From contig CM026565.1 of NCBI GenBank assembly GCA_015143295.1, positions 11,716,041-11,780,040 on the forward strand: a stretch of 64,000 nucleotides of DNA. The letters are read 5' to 3'. The position numbers and the translations under genes are program-made. Origin of the DNA: Tetracentron sinense (taxonomy: Eukaryota; Streptophyta; Magnoliopsida; Trochodendrales; Trochodendraceae). A model generated the notes under the pieces. It did no database searches, had not been told where the DNA came from, and saw only the letters and a program-made list of their open reading frames with translations. Positions within the stretch are counted from its first letter, which is position 1. Every line of letters starts with the position of its first letter. Below, piece by piece: positions 36,187-46,456 of this stretch.

Positions 36187-36375
36187 ACCGATCGCTCGGT
36201 CCAGTCAGCGATCGATCGGTCCATAACCGATCGATCGGTAGCTATCGCGCGGTCAGAAATTTTGTATGGGGAAATTTTCCAGAGAGTGAGTTTTTGGCCG
36301 GTCGATCGGTCATAAACACCGATCGATCGGTAGGCAACCGATCGATCGGTCATAACCACCGATCGCTCGGTCTTC
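36187..36375 (+). repeat. Palindrome array, CGATCG type, 5' LTR
   Basis: About nine units such as ACCGATCGATCGGT, ACCGATCGCTCGGT and GGTCGATCGGTC, with spacers of 5-30 bp, ending about 60 bp upstream of the TATA-like site. The 3' LTR copy is at 43650-43838. Confidence 0.85.
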
Positions 36376-37360
36376 GCGTTTTTGCAGAAATTTCAGTAAG
36401 GGCGTTTTCGTCTTTTGGGTGTTAAACCCTTACCCATAAGGGTTTGCTCGACCCTTTGAGGCCTCACTTACAACATTTGAGGGATTTTGAGAGATAGAGA
36501 GAGAGGAGGAGAAAGCTCTAAACCTAGGTTGCTTTTGGAGAAGAAATCAAAGGGGTGAAGACCCTAGATCGTCCCCAAGCACGTCTTCTTCAAGATTTCA
36601 ACTCAAGCTCGTGTGGAGGTGCATTCTCCAAGCTAGGGCAACACTCACTCACATTTTGAAAGGGGTTTCTTCCTCAACTCAAGTCTCCTTCAAGCAAAGG
36701 TGTTCTTCTTTCAAGTTGGAGCTTCAATCAAGGTTTCTATCAAGGATCAAGCCTTGATTTAAGGTTAGTACACCCTACTAACTTACCCTAGCAATAAATC
36801 TAGGTTTTTCCTTATGAAATATGATTCTTGTTAGTGTGTTTTATTCCTTGCAAATGGGGCATCTATAATAAATATAAACAAGATAAAGAAAGAGTAGGGA
36901 TGTTTGGATGGAGGTTGGATACGGCGATTGGATGCCGAATGTGTGATATATGATGTGTGGGATGTGGATTGGAAAATGGAGGATGGGCATTGTACAAATA
37001 ACAAACTTACCCTTGTGTGATTGAATGGAAAATATGCATTAAAAAGAAGGAGATAAACTACTAAGGAATAACGTATGAAAGTGTTTGACAAAATGCCTAA
37101 ATTATGAATAAATGATCTCAATGAAGGACATGGAAATGGGTTTTATGCATGCGTCCTTATAAATGATAAATTGATCAAATGTTATGCAAACTACTTATGT
37201 TACTTATGTTCATATCATGAATTGAATTATAATGTCATATTTGGTTATTTCCATTATCATGATTGTCACTATGGACACGTACACGAGCACGCATGATAGC
37301 ATGAACCGTGATTTCAAGAGCATGTGCATATAATAAACAACAAGAAATATTGCATGTCAA

Positions 37361-37605
37361 GGAGGTTGGTAGCCCAGGGACATTCGGGTGCTAGCCTCTG
37401 GCTCACAAGTGCATTGCATAACAAGGAGGTTGGTAGCCCAGGGACATTCGGGTGCTAGCCTCTGGCTCACAAGTGCATTTCATAACAAGGAGGTTGGTAG
37501 CCCAGGGAGGATTCGGGTACTAACCTCTGGCTCACAAGTGCATTGCATATCAAGGAGGTTGGCAGCCCAGGGAGATTCGGGTGCTAGCCTCTGGCTCACA
37601 AGTTT
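37361..37605 (+). repeat. Four 64-65-bp tandem hairpin repeats, 5' LTR
   Basis: Units start at 37361, 37425, 37489 and 37554. Each carries GGAGGTTGGTAGCCC and GGGTGCTAGCCTCTGG, which pair imperfectly. The 3' LTR copy is at 44824-45068. Confidence 0.9.
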
Positions 37606-37856
37606 ACAAGATGGAGGTTTACAAGATGATGATCATGCATTCATGCATGCACGCATACATGATTTCTACGAGGCATACCGGGACATGACAAGGGTTTTCA
37701 AGCATGAGTTTTATCGGCATTTTCGCATTCATGTACGCACGTCAGGATGCTTGTATTGCGTCATGCCCTATACTGTTTCTTTGTGATGTTTCTATTACTG
37801 CTTGTATGATATTACTATTATGTGTTTTTATTATTGTTATGGTCTGCTAGTAGCTT

Positions 37857-37888
37857 GTACTCGCTGAGTATTCCATGCTCAGCCGTAC
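37857..37888 (+). promoter_or_regulatory. Conserved terminal LTR hairpin
   Basis: GTAC-tc-GCTGAG, a nine-base loop TATTCCATG, then CTCAGC-c-GTAC: a ten-pair stem with a small bulge. It is followed by GTCGGCAGGTA. The same hairpin, loop included, occurs in the other gypsy LTRs. A role in polyadenylation, R-U5 structure or RNA packaging is possible but unproven. Confidence 0.6.
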
Positions 37889-38319
37889 TTTCATGTCGGC
37901 AGGTACTGAGGGAGCCCTCGACCCGGAGCCTTGGGTCGAGGAAGAGTATACAGAGGAGAGAGAGTCGGCTATCCCATTACAGTCTCAGGCGGACCGAGAC
38001 CTCGATGCGTGGCCATACCTCGACTACTGTTGAGGGGAGAGTATGAGAGAGTTTGGTGTATTTTGATATTTTGATAGGTGGGCCTGTCCACCTTAGGCTT
38101 AGACATGTCTTGTATTTATGTTAACTTGGAATACTATTTTGGATCATCAGAAGAAATGAAAATTGTTTACGCTTCCGCATATATGATAGCTTCCGCGCTC
38201 TGATTATCGTTATGAGTACTGTATTTTATCTTGTGCATTACAGGATGGTTTGATAGGTTCGCAGTGTGACACCTAAAATATCCCTAAACTCCTAGGGGGT
38301 ATTTCGGGGCGTTACAGAG

Positions 38320-38331
38320 TGGTATCAGAGC
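38320..38331 (+). other. Primer-binding site of the complete element
   Basis: TGGTATCAGAGC, three bases after the LTR end; complementary to the 3' end of initiator-Met tRNA. Confidence 0.88.
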
Positions 38332-38643
38332 TCTAGGCATTAGAGTCCCTAGGGTCACTTAGATGATTGAACAAGGTATTAGAATCACCTTAGAGAGTTG
38401 TATTCCAAGTATAGACTAACAAGTTAGTCTTAGTCAAAATGGGTTGAACTTCAACCGAACCTAGTGTCCTACGCTAGGAACGCGGATTGTATGTTATGCT
38501 ATTGTGTTATATACCATATGTGCATTAATTGTGTTGTGCTTATTAAGTATGCTTGATGAATATGTATTGAGCGAATTGCGAAATTTGTACTAATTGTGTA
38601 TCCAAGTTAGACTCATGTTGTATTGTCGTTCTCAGGAGAAATC

Positions 38644-41600
38644 ATGAGACGCAATACCCGGGGTCGCGGGTACAACACGAGGGGTAATGGAGGTGATGCT
38701 CCATCGGGTGATGATCAACCCGATTTTGCCCAAGCATTCGCATCCATAGCCGAGACCTTGGCTATGTTGGCGGCAAGGCAACCGGCCACTCCGCCTAATG
38801 CGGCACTCATACCGGCTCCTCCTAACCGAGCCCAAGCCGGGATAGAAGCTTTTCGGAGGATGAGGCCTCCAACTTTTTGTGGAAGCATTGATCCACTTGT
38901 TGCCGAGGGTTGGATCTGGCAACTTGAGAAGATATTCTCGGTATTAGCACCTACTGAAGTGGAAAGGGTCACATGGGCCGCCTTTATGCTTGAAGGCGAG
39001 GCCGATCATTGGTGGAAGTCTGCACTTCGGACCCGAGAGTTGACCCGGCAAGGTCAAGGTTGGACTTGGGAGGAATTCTTGGAGGTTTTCAACAAGAAGT
39101 ACTTCCCAATCGGGATGAAAGAAAAGATGGAAGTCGAATTCATTACCTTGGAGCAAGGTAATATGTCCGTAGCGGCTTATGAAGCCAAATTTTCGGAGCT
39201 ATCTCGATTTGCTCCACACATGATAGCGACCGAGGCTATGAAGGGCCGGAAATTCGAGAGGGGGTTGAAGGCCTACCTCAAGGACCGAGTCTCGATGTTT
39301 AGACATGAGACATATTCTGAAGTTGTTGATAAAGCACTATTGGCCGAGTCGAACTCCGAGGAGTTCTTCAAAAGGAGAGGAATGGAAAAAGGACAGTCGA
39401 GTAGTTCAGGGGAGAAAAGAGCAAGGACGAGCTTGTATCAGTCTGCAGGCCCGGCTCAGTCACAGAGGATGTATTCAGCACCACAGGCTCCCCGCTCTTT
39501 CGCTCCACCGGCTTTTCGCCCGGCTACCTCATATGCTCCTCGCCCCGCAGTTACTCAGGCTACGGGATATGCTCCTTCCTCCTATTTACATGATGTTTGC
39601 ACTCTTTGTGGGAGGAGGCATCCAGCGGGAGAATGCCGGAGAGTTTCAGGAAGTTGCTTCCATTGTGGTGACCAAGGCCACATGGTCAGAGATTGTCCCC
39701 GGCGTCAATTGCCAACTCAGTCTTTAGGGAGCAGGCCCCCGGTTAGGCAGACATCTCAGCCTAGCTCTTCTCAGGCTTCGAGGGCCTCACAGTCTACCCG
39801 GCCTCCTCGCCCAGCCACACAGGGCCGAGTCTTTGCCTTATCCGAGAGAGACGCACGTGCATCCGATGATGTCGTGCAAGGTACGCACGAATTCTAGAAT
39901 TTAAATTGTGTAAAATTTCTATGGTTTGCTTTGTGAGTTTCTATACTAAGGGTTACCTATGTATGATGCTTTTTGTTTGAAATCTACTAATAGTAGTCAC
40001 TTAATCGCACAGGCGCTTTGTTAGTGAACGAATGTCTTGCCCGAGTGTTGATCGACACAGGATCCACTCACTCCTTTGTGTCGCCTAGTTTCGCAAAGGG
40101 ATTTTTGACTGAGGCTACTCCGTTAAAGCAGGAGTTGACCATTGCAACTCCACTCGGCAAGTCAGTTGATACGGACAAGATATTCGGGGATAGTGTGGTT
40201 CAAGTGGGGGAGAATGAACTGTTAGCCGATCTCATCGTCCTAGATTTTCAAGACTTGGATTTTGATGTCATCTTAGGGATGGATTGGTTGTCAAACCATC
40301 AAGGGCATGTTGCGTGTTTTGAGAAGATGGTGAATTTCAAGCCGGAAGGGGGTAAGCCTTTTCACTTCCGAGGATTAAGAGAGAGGGACATTGCTCGCCT
40401 CGCAGCCTTGAGTGTAACAAACCTAGAAGCACAAAACTCCTCGGCCATTCCGGTCGTGAGTGATTTCTTGGACGTGTTTCCGGAGGAACTTCCCGGGTTA
40501 CCTCCGAATCGGGAGATTGAGTTCGCTATAGAGCTTACTCCGGGCACCGCTCCAATTTCAAGAGCCCCATATAGAATGGCCCCGATAGAGCTTGAAGAAT
40601 TGAAGAAGCAAATTGAGGAGTTACAACAACTTGGTTTCATCCAACCAAGTGTGTCACCGTGGGGAGCTCCGGTCCTTTTTGTAAAGAAGAAAGACGGGTC
40701 GATGAGAATGTGTATAGACTACCGTCAGTTGAACAAGGTAACTATCAAGAATCGTTATCCCTTGCCAAGGATCGATGACTTGTTCGACCAACTGAAGGGA
40801 GCGAGATTTTTCTCCAAAATTGACCTTAGATCGGGGTATCATCAATTAAGGATCAAGGCGGAAGATGTTCCGAAGACGGCTTTTAGGACTCGGTATGGGC
40901 ATTACGAGTTCCTTGTCATGCCTTTTGGGCTGACGAATGCACCGGCGGCATTCATGGATTTGATGAACCGGGTGTTCCGATCTTACTTGGATCGATGCGT
41001 GATTGTATTCATTGATGACATTTTGGTGTATTCCCAGACACGGGAAGATCACGCACGAGACCTCCGCCTCGCTCTAGAGATGTTGAGAGAGCATAGGCTA
41101 TATGCCAAATTGAGTAAGTGCGAGTTCTGGTTAGAGAAGGTCGCATTTCTTGGACACGTGGTGTCGGCCGAGGGCATTTCTGTAGATCCAGCCAAGGTTG
41201 AGGTAGTCATGAGTTGGGAGAGGCCCAAGAGCGTCACGGAGATACGTAGTTTCCTCGGATTGGCAGGCTACTACCGGAGATTTGTGGAGGGATTCTCCAG
41301 TTTGGCTGCACCTCTCACCTACTTGACAAGAAAAAGTGCAAGGTTCAGTTGGAGTGACCGATGTGAAGTAAGTTTCCAAGAGTTGAAGAAACGCCTCACC
41401 ACAGCCCCTGTCCTTACTGTGCCATCTGGACCTTTTGGGTATGAGGTGTACAGTGATGCCTCGCATGTTGGACTCGGGTGTGTCCTAATGCAACACAAGA
41501 AGGTCATTGCTTATGCATCAAGGCAGTTGAAAGAGCATGAAAAGAACTACCCCACTCACGACTTGGAGCTTGCGGCGGTCGTGTTTGCACTTAAAATTTG

Positions 41601-43344
41601 GCGACATTATCTGTACGGGGTGGAGTTCTATGTGTACACGGACCACAAGAGCCTCAAGTATCTCTTTTCCCAAAAAGAGTTAAACTTACGACAACGGCGT
41701 TGGATTGAGTTCTTAAAAGACTATGAGTGCACGATCCAATATCACCCGGGAAAAGCAAATGTGGTGGCAGACGCTTTGAGTAGGAAACCATCGGGGTTGT
41801 TGGCTCACATGTTGGTGCGGGAATGGAGACTGTTAGACGATTTGGCAAATCTAGACATCAGTGTGAACGATTCTGTCCGCAGTCCGGTTTTGGCAAATGT
41901 TACAGTTCGGCCGTACCTTATAGACTTGATCCAGGAGTATCAAGCCACGGACACTGACTTGTTGGTTTTCCGGGATAGGGAAGTGGCCAAGGGTAGTACG
42001 GACTTCTCTCTCACTAGCCGAGGTGCTATTACATTCAAGGGAAGGCTTTGTGTCCCAGCCAATGCAGACCTTCGGAGAGAGATTATGGACGAAGCTCACC
42101 GGTCTAAGTATACAGTGCATCCCGGGGGGACAAAGATGTACCGGAACCTCAAGAGTCACTTTTGGTGGCGAAACATGAAGAGGGAGGTTGCGGAGTATGT
42201 GGCACGGTGTTTGGTATGCCAACAGGTGAAAGCAGAGCATTTGAGACCAGCGGGTCTTTTGCAGTCCCTCCCTATTCCCGAGTGGAAATGGGAACATATC
42301 TCTATGGATTTCATCGTGGGGTTGCCGAAGACGGTTAGGAAGACTGATGCTATATGGGTAGTTGTTGATAGACTCACGAAGTCCGCTCATTTCTTACCGT
42401 ACCGGACTACATTCAACTCCAATCAGTTAGCGGAGCTATACATCAAGGAAATAGTCCGATTACACGGGGTGCCAGTGAGTATTGTGTCGGATAGAGACCC
42501 AAGATTCACATCCAGGTTTTGGAAAAGTTTTCAAGGTGCAATGGGCTCCCGATTAGACTTTAGCACAGCTTTCCACCCACAGACCGACGGGCAAACCGAG
42601 AGGGTGAATCAGGTTATTGAAGATATGCTCCGAGCATGTATGCTAGATTTCAAGGGAAGTTGGGAAGATCACCTACCTTTGGTGGAATTCGCTTACAACA
42701 ACAGTTATCAAGAAAGCATACAAATGGCGCCTTTCGAGGCTTTGTACGGAAGGAGTTGTAGATCCCCGTTGTATTGGGATGAAGTGGGAGAAAGAAAGAT
42801 TTTGGGCCCCGAGTTAATTGAACAAACCGCGGATAGGGTCAAGCTTATCCGAGAGAGGTTAAAGACTGCACAAGATAGACAGAAAAGCTATGCCGACAGC
42901 CGAAGGAGGGACCTTGAATTCCGAGTAGGTGATTTTGTGTTTGTAAGGATTTCACCAACCAAAGGTGTTATGCGATTCGGGAAGAGAGGCAAGCTTAGCC
43001 CGAGATATGTGGGTCCGTTCGAGATCATTACTCGAGTTGGCGAGGTGGCTTACCGTGTTGCTTTGCCCGCTCACATGGCGGCGGTCCATAATGTATTTCA
43101 TGTCTCTATGCTCCGGAAGTACATCTCGGATCCTTCTCATGTCATCGAGCTTGATCCGATTGAGATCCGAGAGGACCTCACTTTAGTTGAGAAGCCGGTT
43201 CATATTTTGGATAGGAGGGATCAAGTGCTTCGCAACAAGACTATTCCGCTAGTCCTCGTGCAATGGCAACATCATGCACGAGAAGAAGCCACGTGGGAGC
43301 GTGAAGCCGAAGTCAAAGCAAAGTATCCCGAGTTGTTTGAATAG
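38644..43344 (+). CDS. Gag-Pol polyprotein of the complete gypsy element, with intron 39881-40012
   Basis: The Gag start is the ATG at 38644 ([14 protein letters not shown]). Without splicing, Gag ends at TAG 39895-39897. With removal of 39881-40012 it continues as a protein of about 1522 residues. Gag core is near residues 83-158 ([23 protein letters not shown]). The CCHC knuckle [14 protein letters not shown] is near 338-351. The protease has [10 protein letters not shown] near 427. RT has [17 protein letters not shown] and FIDD near 746. RNase H has [10 protein letters not shown] near 892. Integrase has an HHCC finger near 1106-1145 and DDE residues in [15 protein letters not shown] and DGQTER. 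The C-terminal chromodomain-like tail has EEATWE near 1510. All key residues are present, so it could be active. The first in-frame ATG of pol lies far inside the protease, so pol cannot start on its own. Confidence 0.92.
39881..40012 (+). other. Inferred gag-pol intron of the complete element (132 nt)
   Basis: Donor GTGCAAG|GTACGC and acceptor TCGCACAG|GCGCTTTG. A TACTAAT branch-site-like sequence lies about 25 nt before the acceptor. The interior is AT-rich and has several in-frame stops, including TAG at 39895. The flanks are in the same frame and join as VQG-ALLVNE. Confidence 0.68.
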
Positions 43345-43421
43345 ACTTGTGCATATGACTTGTAATTTTGTTTTGATTTTGTGCATGTGTGTATCGTCCA
43401 AATTTCGGGGACGAAATTTTT

Positions 43422-43436
43422 GTAAGGGGGGGAGAA
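43422..43436 (+). other. Polypurine tract of the complete element
   Basis: GTAAGGGGGGGAGAA directly before the 3' LTR. The 75 bp between the pol stop and this tract contain a conserved TCGTCCAAATTTCGGGGACG segment, also seen in reverse at 22145, 46385 and 61805. Confidence 0.8.
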
Positions 43437-45779
43437 TGTAGCACCCCGGACTCTTTTCATCCTTAATGAATAGCACCTTCGTAGCTAATTGGCCGTTTTT
43501 GTAGTCTAATTAATAAATAAGGGAGAAATCGGAAATTCTGAAATGTCAGAAATGTGCGTTTTCGAAAGACGAACCCAACGCAAGTTGAATCTTCGAAATC
43601 CGACGAGCGAGTCAAAAGATATGGTCAAAACAGTCCAGACATACAGAGAACCGATCGCTCGGTCCAGTCAGCGATCGATCGGTCCATAACCGATCGATCG
43701 GTAGCTATCGCGCGGTCAAAAATTTTGTATGGGGAAATTTTCCAGAGAGTGAGTTTTTGGCCGGTCGATCGGTCATAAACACCGATCGATCGGTAGGCAA
43801 CCGATCGATCGGTCATAACCACCGATCGCTCGGTCTTCGCGTTTTTGCAGAAATTTCAGTAAGGGCGTTTTCGTCTTTTGGGTGTTAAACCCTTACCCAT
43901 AAGGGTTTGCTCGACCCTTTGAGGCCTCACTTACAACATTTGAGGGATTTTGAGAGATAGAGAGAGAGGAGGAGAAAGCTCTAAACCTAGGTTGCTTTTG
44001 GAGAAGAAATCAAAGGGGTGAAGACCCTAGATCGTCCCCAAGCACGTCTTCTTCAAGATTTCAACTCAAGCTCGTGTGGAGGTGCATTCTCCAAGCTAGG
44101 GCAGCACTCACTCACATTTTGAAAGGGGTTTCTTCCTCAACTCAAGTCTCCTTCAAGCAAAGGTGTTCTTCTTTCAAGTTGGAGCTTCATTCAAGGTTTC
44201 TATCAAGGATCAAGCCTTGATTTAAGGTTAGTACACCCTACTAACTTACCCTAGCAATAAATCTAGGTTTTTCCTTATGAAATATGATTCTTGTTAGTGT
44301 GTTTTATTCCTTGCAAATGGGGCATCTATAATAAATATAAACAAGATAAAGAAAGAGTAGGGATGTTTGGATGGAGGTTGGATACGGCGATTGGATGCCG
44401 AATGTGTGATATATGATGTGTGGGATGTGGATTGGAAAATGGAGGATGGGCATTGTACAAATAACAAACTTACCCTTGTGTGATTGAATGGAAAATATGC
44501 ATTAAAAAGAAGGAGATAAACTACTAAGGAATAACGTATGAAAGTGTTTGACAAAATGCCTAAACTATGAATAAATGATCTCAATGAAGGACATGGAAAT
44601 GGGTTTTATGCATGCGTCCTTATAAATGATAAATTGATCAAATGTTATGCAAACTACTTATGTTACTTATGTTCATATCATGAATTGAATTATAATGTCA
44701 TATTTGGTTATTTCCATTATCATGATTGTCACTATGGACACGTACACGAGCACGCATGATAGCATGAATCGTGATTTCAAGAGCATGTGCATATAATAAA
44801 CAACAAGAAATATTGCATGTCAAGGAGGTTGGTAGCCCAGGGACATTCGGGTGCTAGCCTCTGGCTCACAAGTGCATTGCATAACAAGGAGGTTGGTAGC
44901 CCAGGGACATTCGGGTGCTAGCCTCTGGCTCACAAGTGCATTTCATAACAAGGAGGTTGGTAGCCCAGGGAGGATTCGGGTACTAACCTCTGGCTCACAA
45001 GTGCATTGCATATCAAGGAGGTTGGCAGCCCAGGGAGATTCGGGTGCTAGCCTCTGGCTCACAAGTTTACAAGATGGAGGTTTACAAGATGATGATCATG
45101 CATTCATGCATGCACGCATACATGATTTCTACGAGGCATACCGGGACATGACAAGGGTTTTCAAGCATGAGTTTTATCGGCATTTTCGCATTCCTGTACG
45201 CACGTCAGGATGCTTGTATTGCGTCATGCCCTATACTGTTTCTTTGTGATGTTTCTATTACTGCTTGTATGATATTACTATTATGTGTTTTTATTATTGT
45301 TATGGTCTGCTAGTAGCTTGTACTCGCTGAGTATTCCATGCTCAGCCGTACTTTCATGTCGGCAGGTACTGAGGGAGCCCTCGACCCGGAGCCTTGGGTC
45401 GAGGAAGAGTATACAGAGGAGAGAGAGTCGGCTATCCCATTACAGTCTCAGGCGGACCGAGACCTCGATGCGTGGCCATACCTCGACTACTGTTGAGGGG
45501 AGAGTATGAGAGGGTTTGGTGTATTTTGATATTTTGATAGGTGGGCCTGTCCACCTTAGGCTTAGACATGTCTTGTATTTATGTTAACTTGGAATACTAT
45601 TTTGGATCATCAGAAGAAATGAAAATTGTTTACGCTTCCGCATATATGATAGCTTCCGCGCTCTGATTATCGTTATGAGTACTGTATTTTATCTTGTGCA
45701 TTACAGGATGGTTTGATAGGTTCGCAGTGTGACACCTAAAATATCCCTAAACTCCTAGGGGGTATTTCGGGGCGTTACA
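43437..45779 (+). repeat. 3' LTR of the complete gypsy element
   Basis: Same length as the 5' LTR (2343 bp) and offset by exactly 7463 bp throughout, so no indels separate the two. Substitutions are visible, for example, near 43484 (C for A), 43559 (G for A) and 45193 (C for A). It ends GGGCGTTACA, followed by the duplicated TGACA. Confidence 0.95.
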
Positions 45780-45784
45780 TGACA

Positions 45785-45891
45785 TCTGTGCTCCCGGACC
45801 ATGGGAGGAAGAGGAGTATGTTGAAGAGGTCCCTGCTGTGGAGCCTCATGTGGATGGCTACTATTACGTGGTAGACTCTAGGTGAGTGTGG
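45785..45891 (+). repeat. 3' LTR of element C, last segment
   Basis: Continues the LTR of element C after the insertion (TCTGTGCTCC...GAGTGTGG) and matches the reverse complement of 15360-15460. It stops abruptly near 45891, where a different LTR begins without a TSD. Confidence 0.7.
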
Positions 45892-46366
45892 ATTAAACCC
45901 TTATAGGGAAGGGTTTAACCCCCAAAAGATGAAATAGCTCTTACTGAAATTTCTGCAAAAATGCGAAGACCGAGCGATCGGTGGTTATGATCGATCGATT
46001 GGTTACCTACCGAGCGATCGGTGTCCTTGATCGAGCGACCGGTCAAAAATATGTTCTCTGGAAAATTTCCCCATACAAAAAAAGTTGACCAGTCGATAGC
46101 CTCCAATCGATCGGTTTTGGACCGATCGATCGCTACTAATGACCGAGCGATCGGTGCTTTGCAGGTCCCGACTGTTTTGACCATATCTTTTGACTCGCTC
46201 GACGGATTTTGACGATTCAACTTGCGTTGGGTTCATCTTTCGAAAAGGAACCTTTCTAACATTTCAGAATTTCCACTATCTCCCTTATTTATTAATTAGA
46301 CTATGAGAAAGGCCAATTAGCTACGAAAGTACCATTCATTAAATATAGAAAAGTCCGGGGTGCTAC
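45892..46366 (-). repeat. 3' LTR of gypsy element E, truncated
   Basis: 475 bp ending GGGGTGCTACA at 46366, followed by a polypurine tract (minus strand). It aligns with 53392-53866 of the 5' LTR over the same length, with about five percent differences by eye. The remaining 1.9 kb was lost at the junction near 45891. It includes a CGATCG array (45967-46160) and the conserved block (46170-46275). Confidence 0.82.
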
Positions 46367-46456
46367 ATTCTCCCCCCTTATAAAAATTTCATCCTTGAAA
46401 TTCGGACAATACATACATGCAGAAAACCATAACAAATATAAGGGAATGTCAAGGCC

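Larger units (their letters stand above)
35974..38316 (+). repeat. 5' LTR of the complete gypsy element
   Basis: TGTAGCACCC to GCGTTACA, 2343 bp. The order of modules is: conserved block 36069-36175, CGATCG palindrome array 36187-36375, weak TATA-like CCCATAAGGG near 36438, purine- and pyrimidine-rich untranslated part, hairpin tandem array 37361-37605, conserved hairpin 37857-37888 followed by GTCGGCAGGTA, then the LTR end. Confidence 0.95.
35974..45779 (+). mobile_element. Complete Ty3/gypsy chromovirus (Tekay/Del-like), TSD TGACA
   Basis: A 9806-bp element with two 2343-bp LTRs (TGTAGCACCC...GGGCGTTACA), an initiator-Met primer site, gag, pol, a polypurine tract and a perfect 5-bp duplication, TGACA, at 35969-35973 and 45780-45784. 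By eye the two LTRs differ at about a dozen positions, which means roughly half a percent divergence and a recent insertion. I see no stop or frameshift in gag or pol apart from the intervening 132-nt segment. The domain order, long LTRs and chromodomain-like C terminus point to the chromovirus branch. It sits in the 3' LTR of element C. Confidence 0.95.

Noticed and set aside
37388..37786. Open frame of 132 codons in the LTR, repeated at 44851-45249
   Set aside because: It lies over the hairpin tandem repeats and continues into LTR sequence. It is duplicated only because the LTR is duplicated, and it is absent from sister LTRs.
39881..40017. Frameshifting or stop read-through as the route from Gag to Pol
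   Set aside because: The segment has several in-frame stops in the intact copy and its length is not a multiple of three in three of the five copies; splicing explains all five better.
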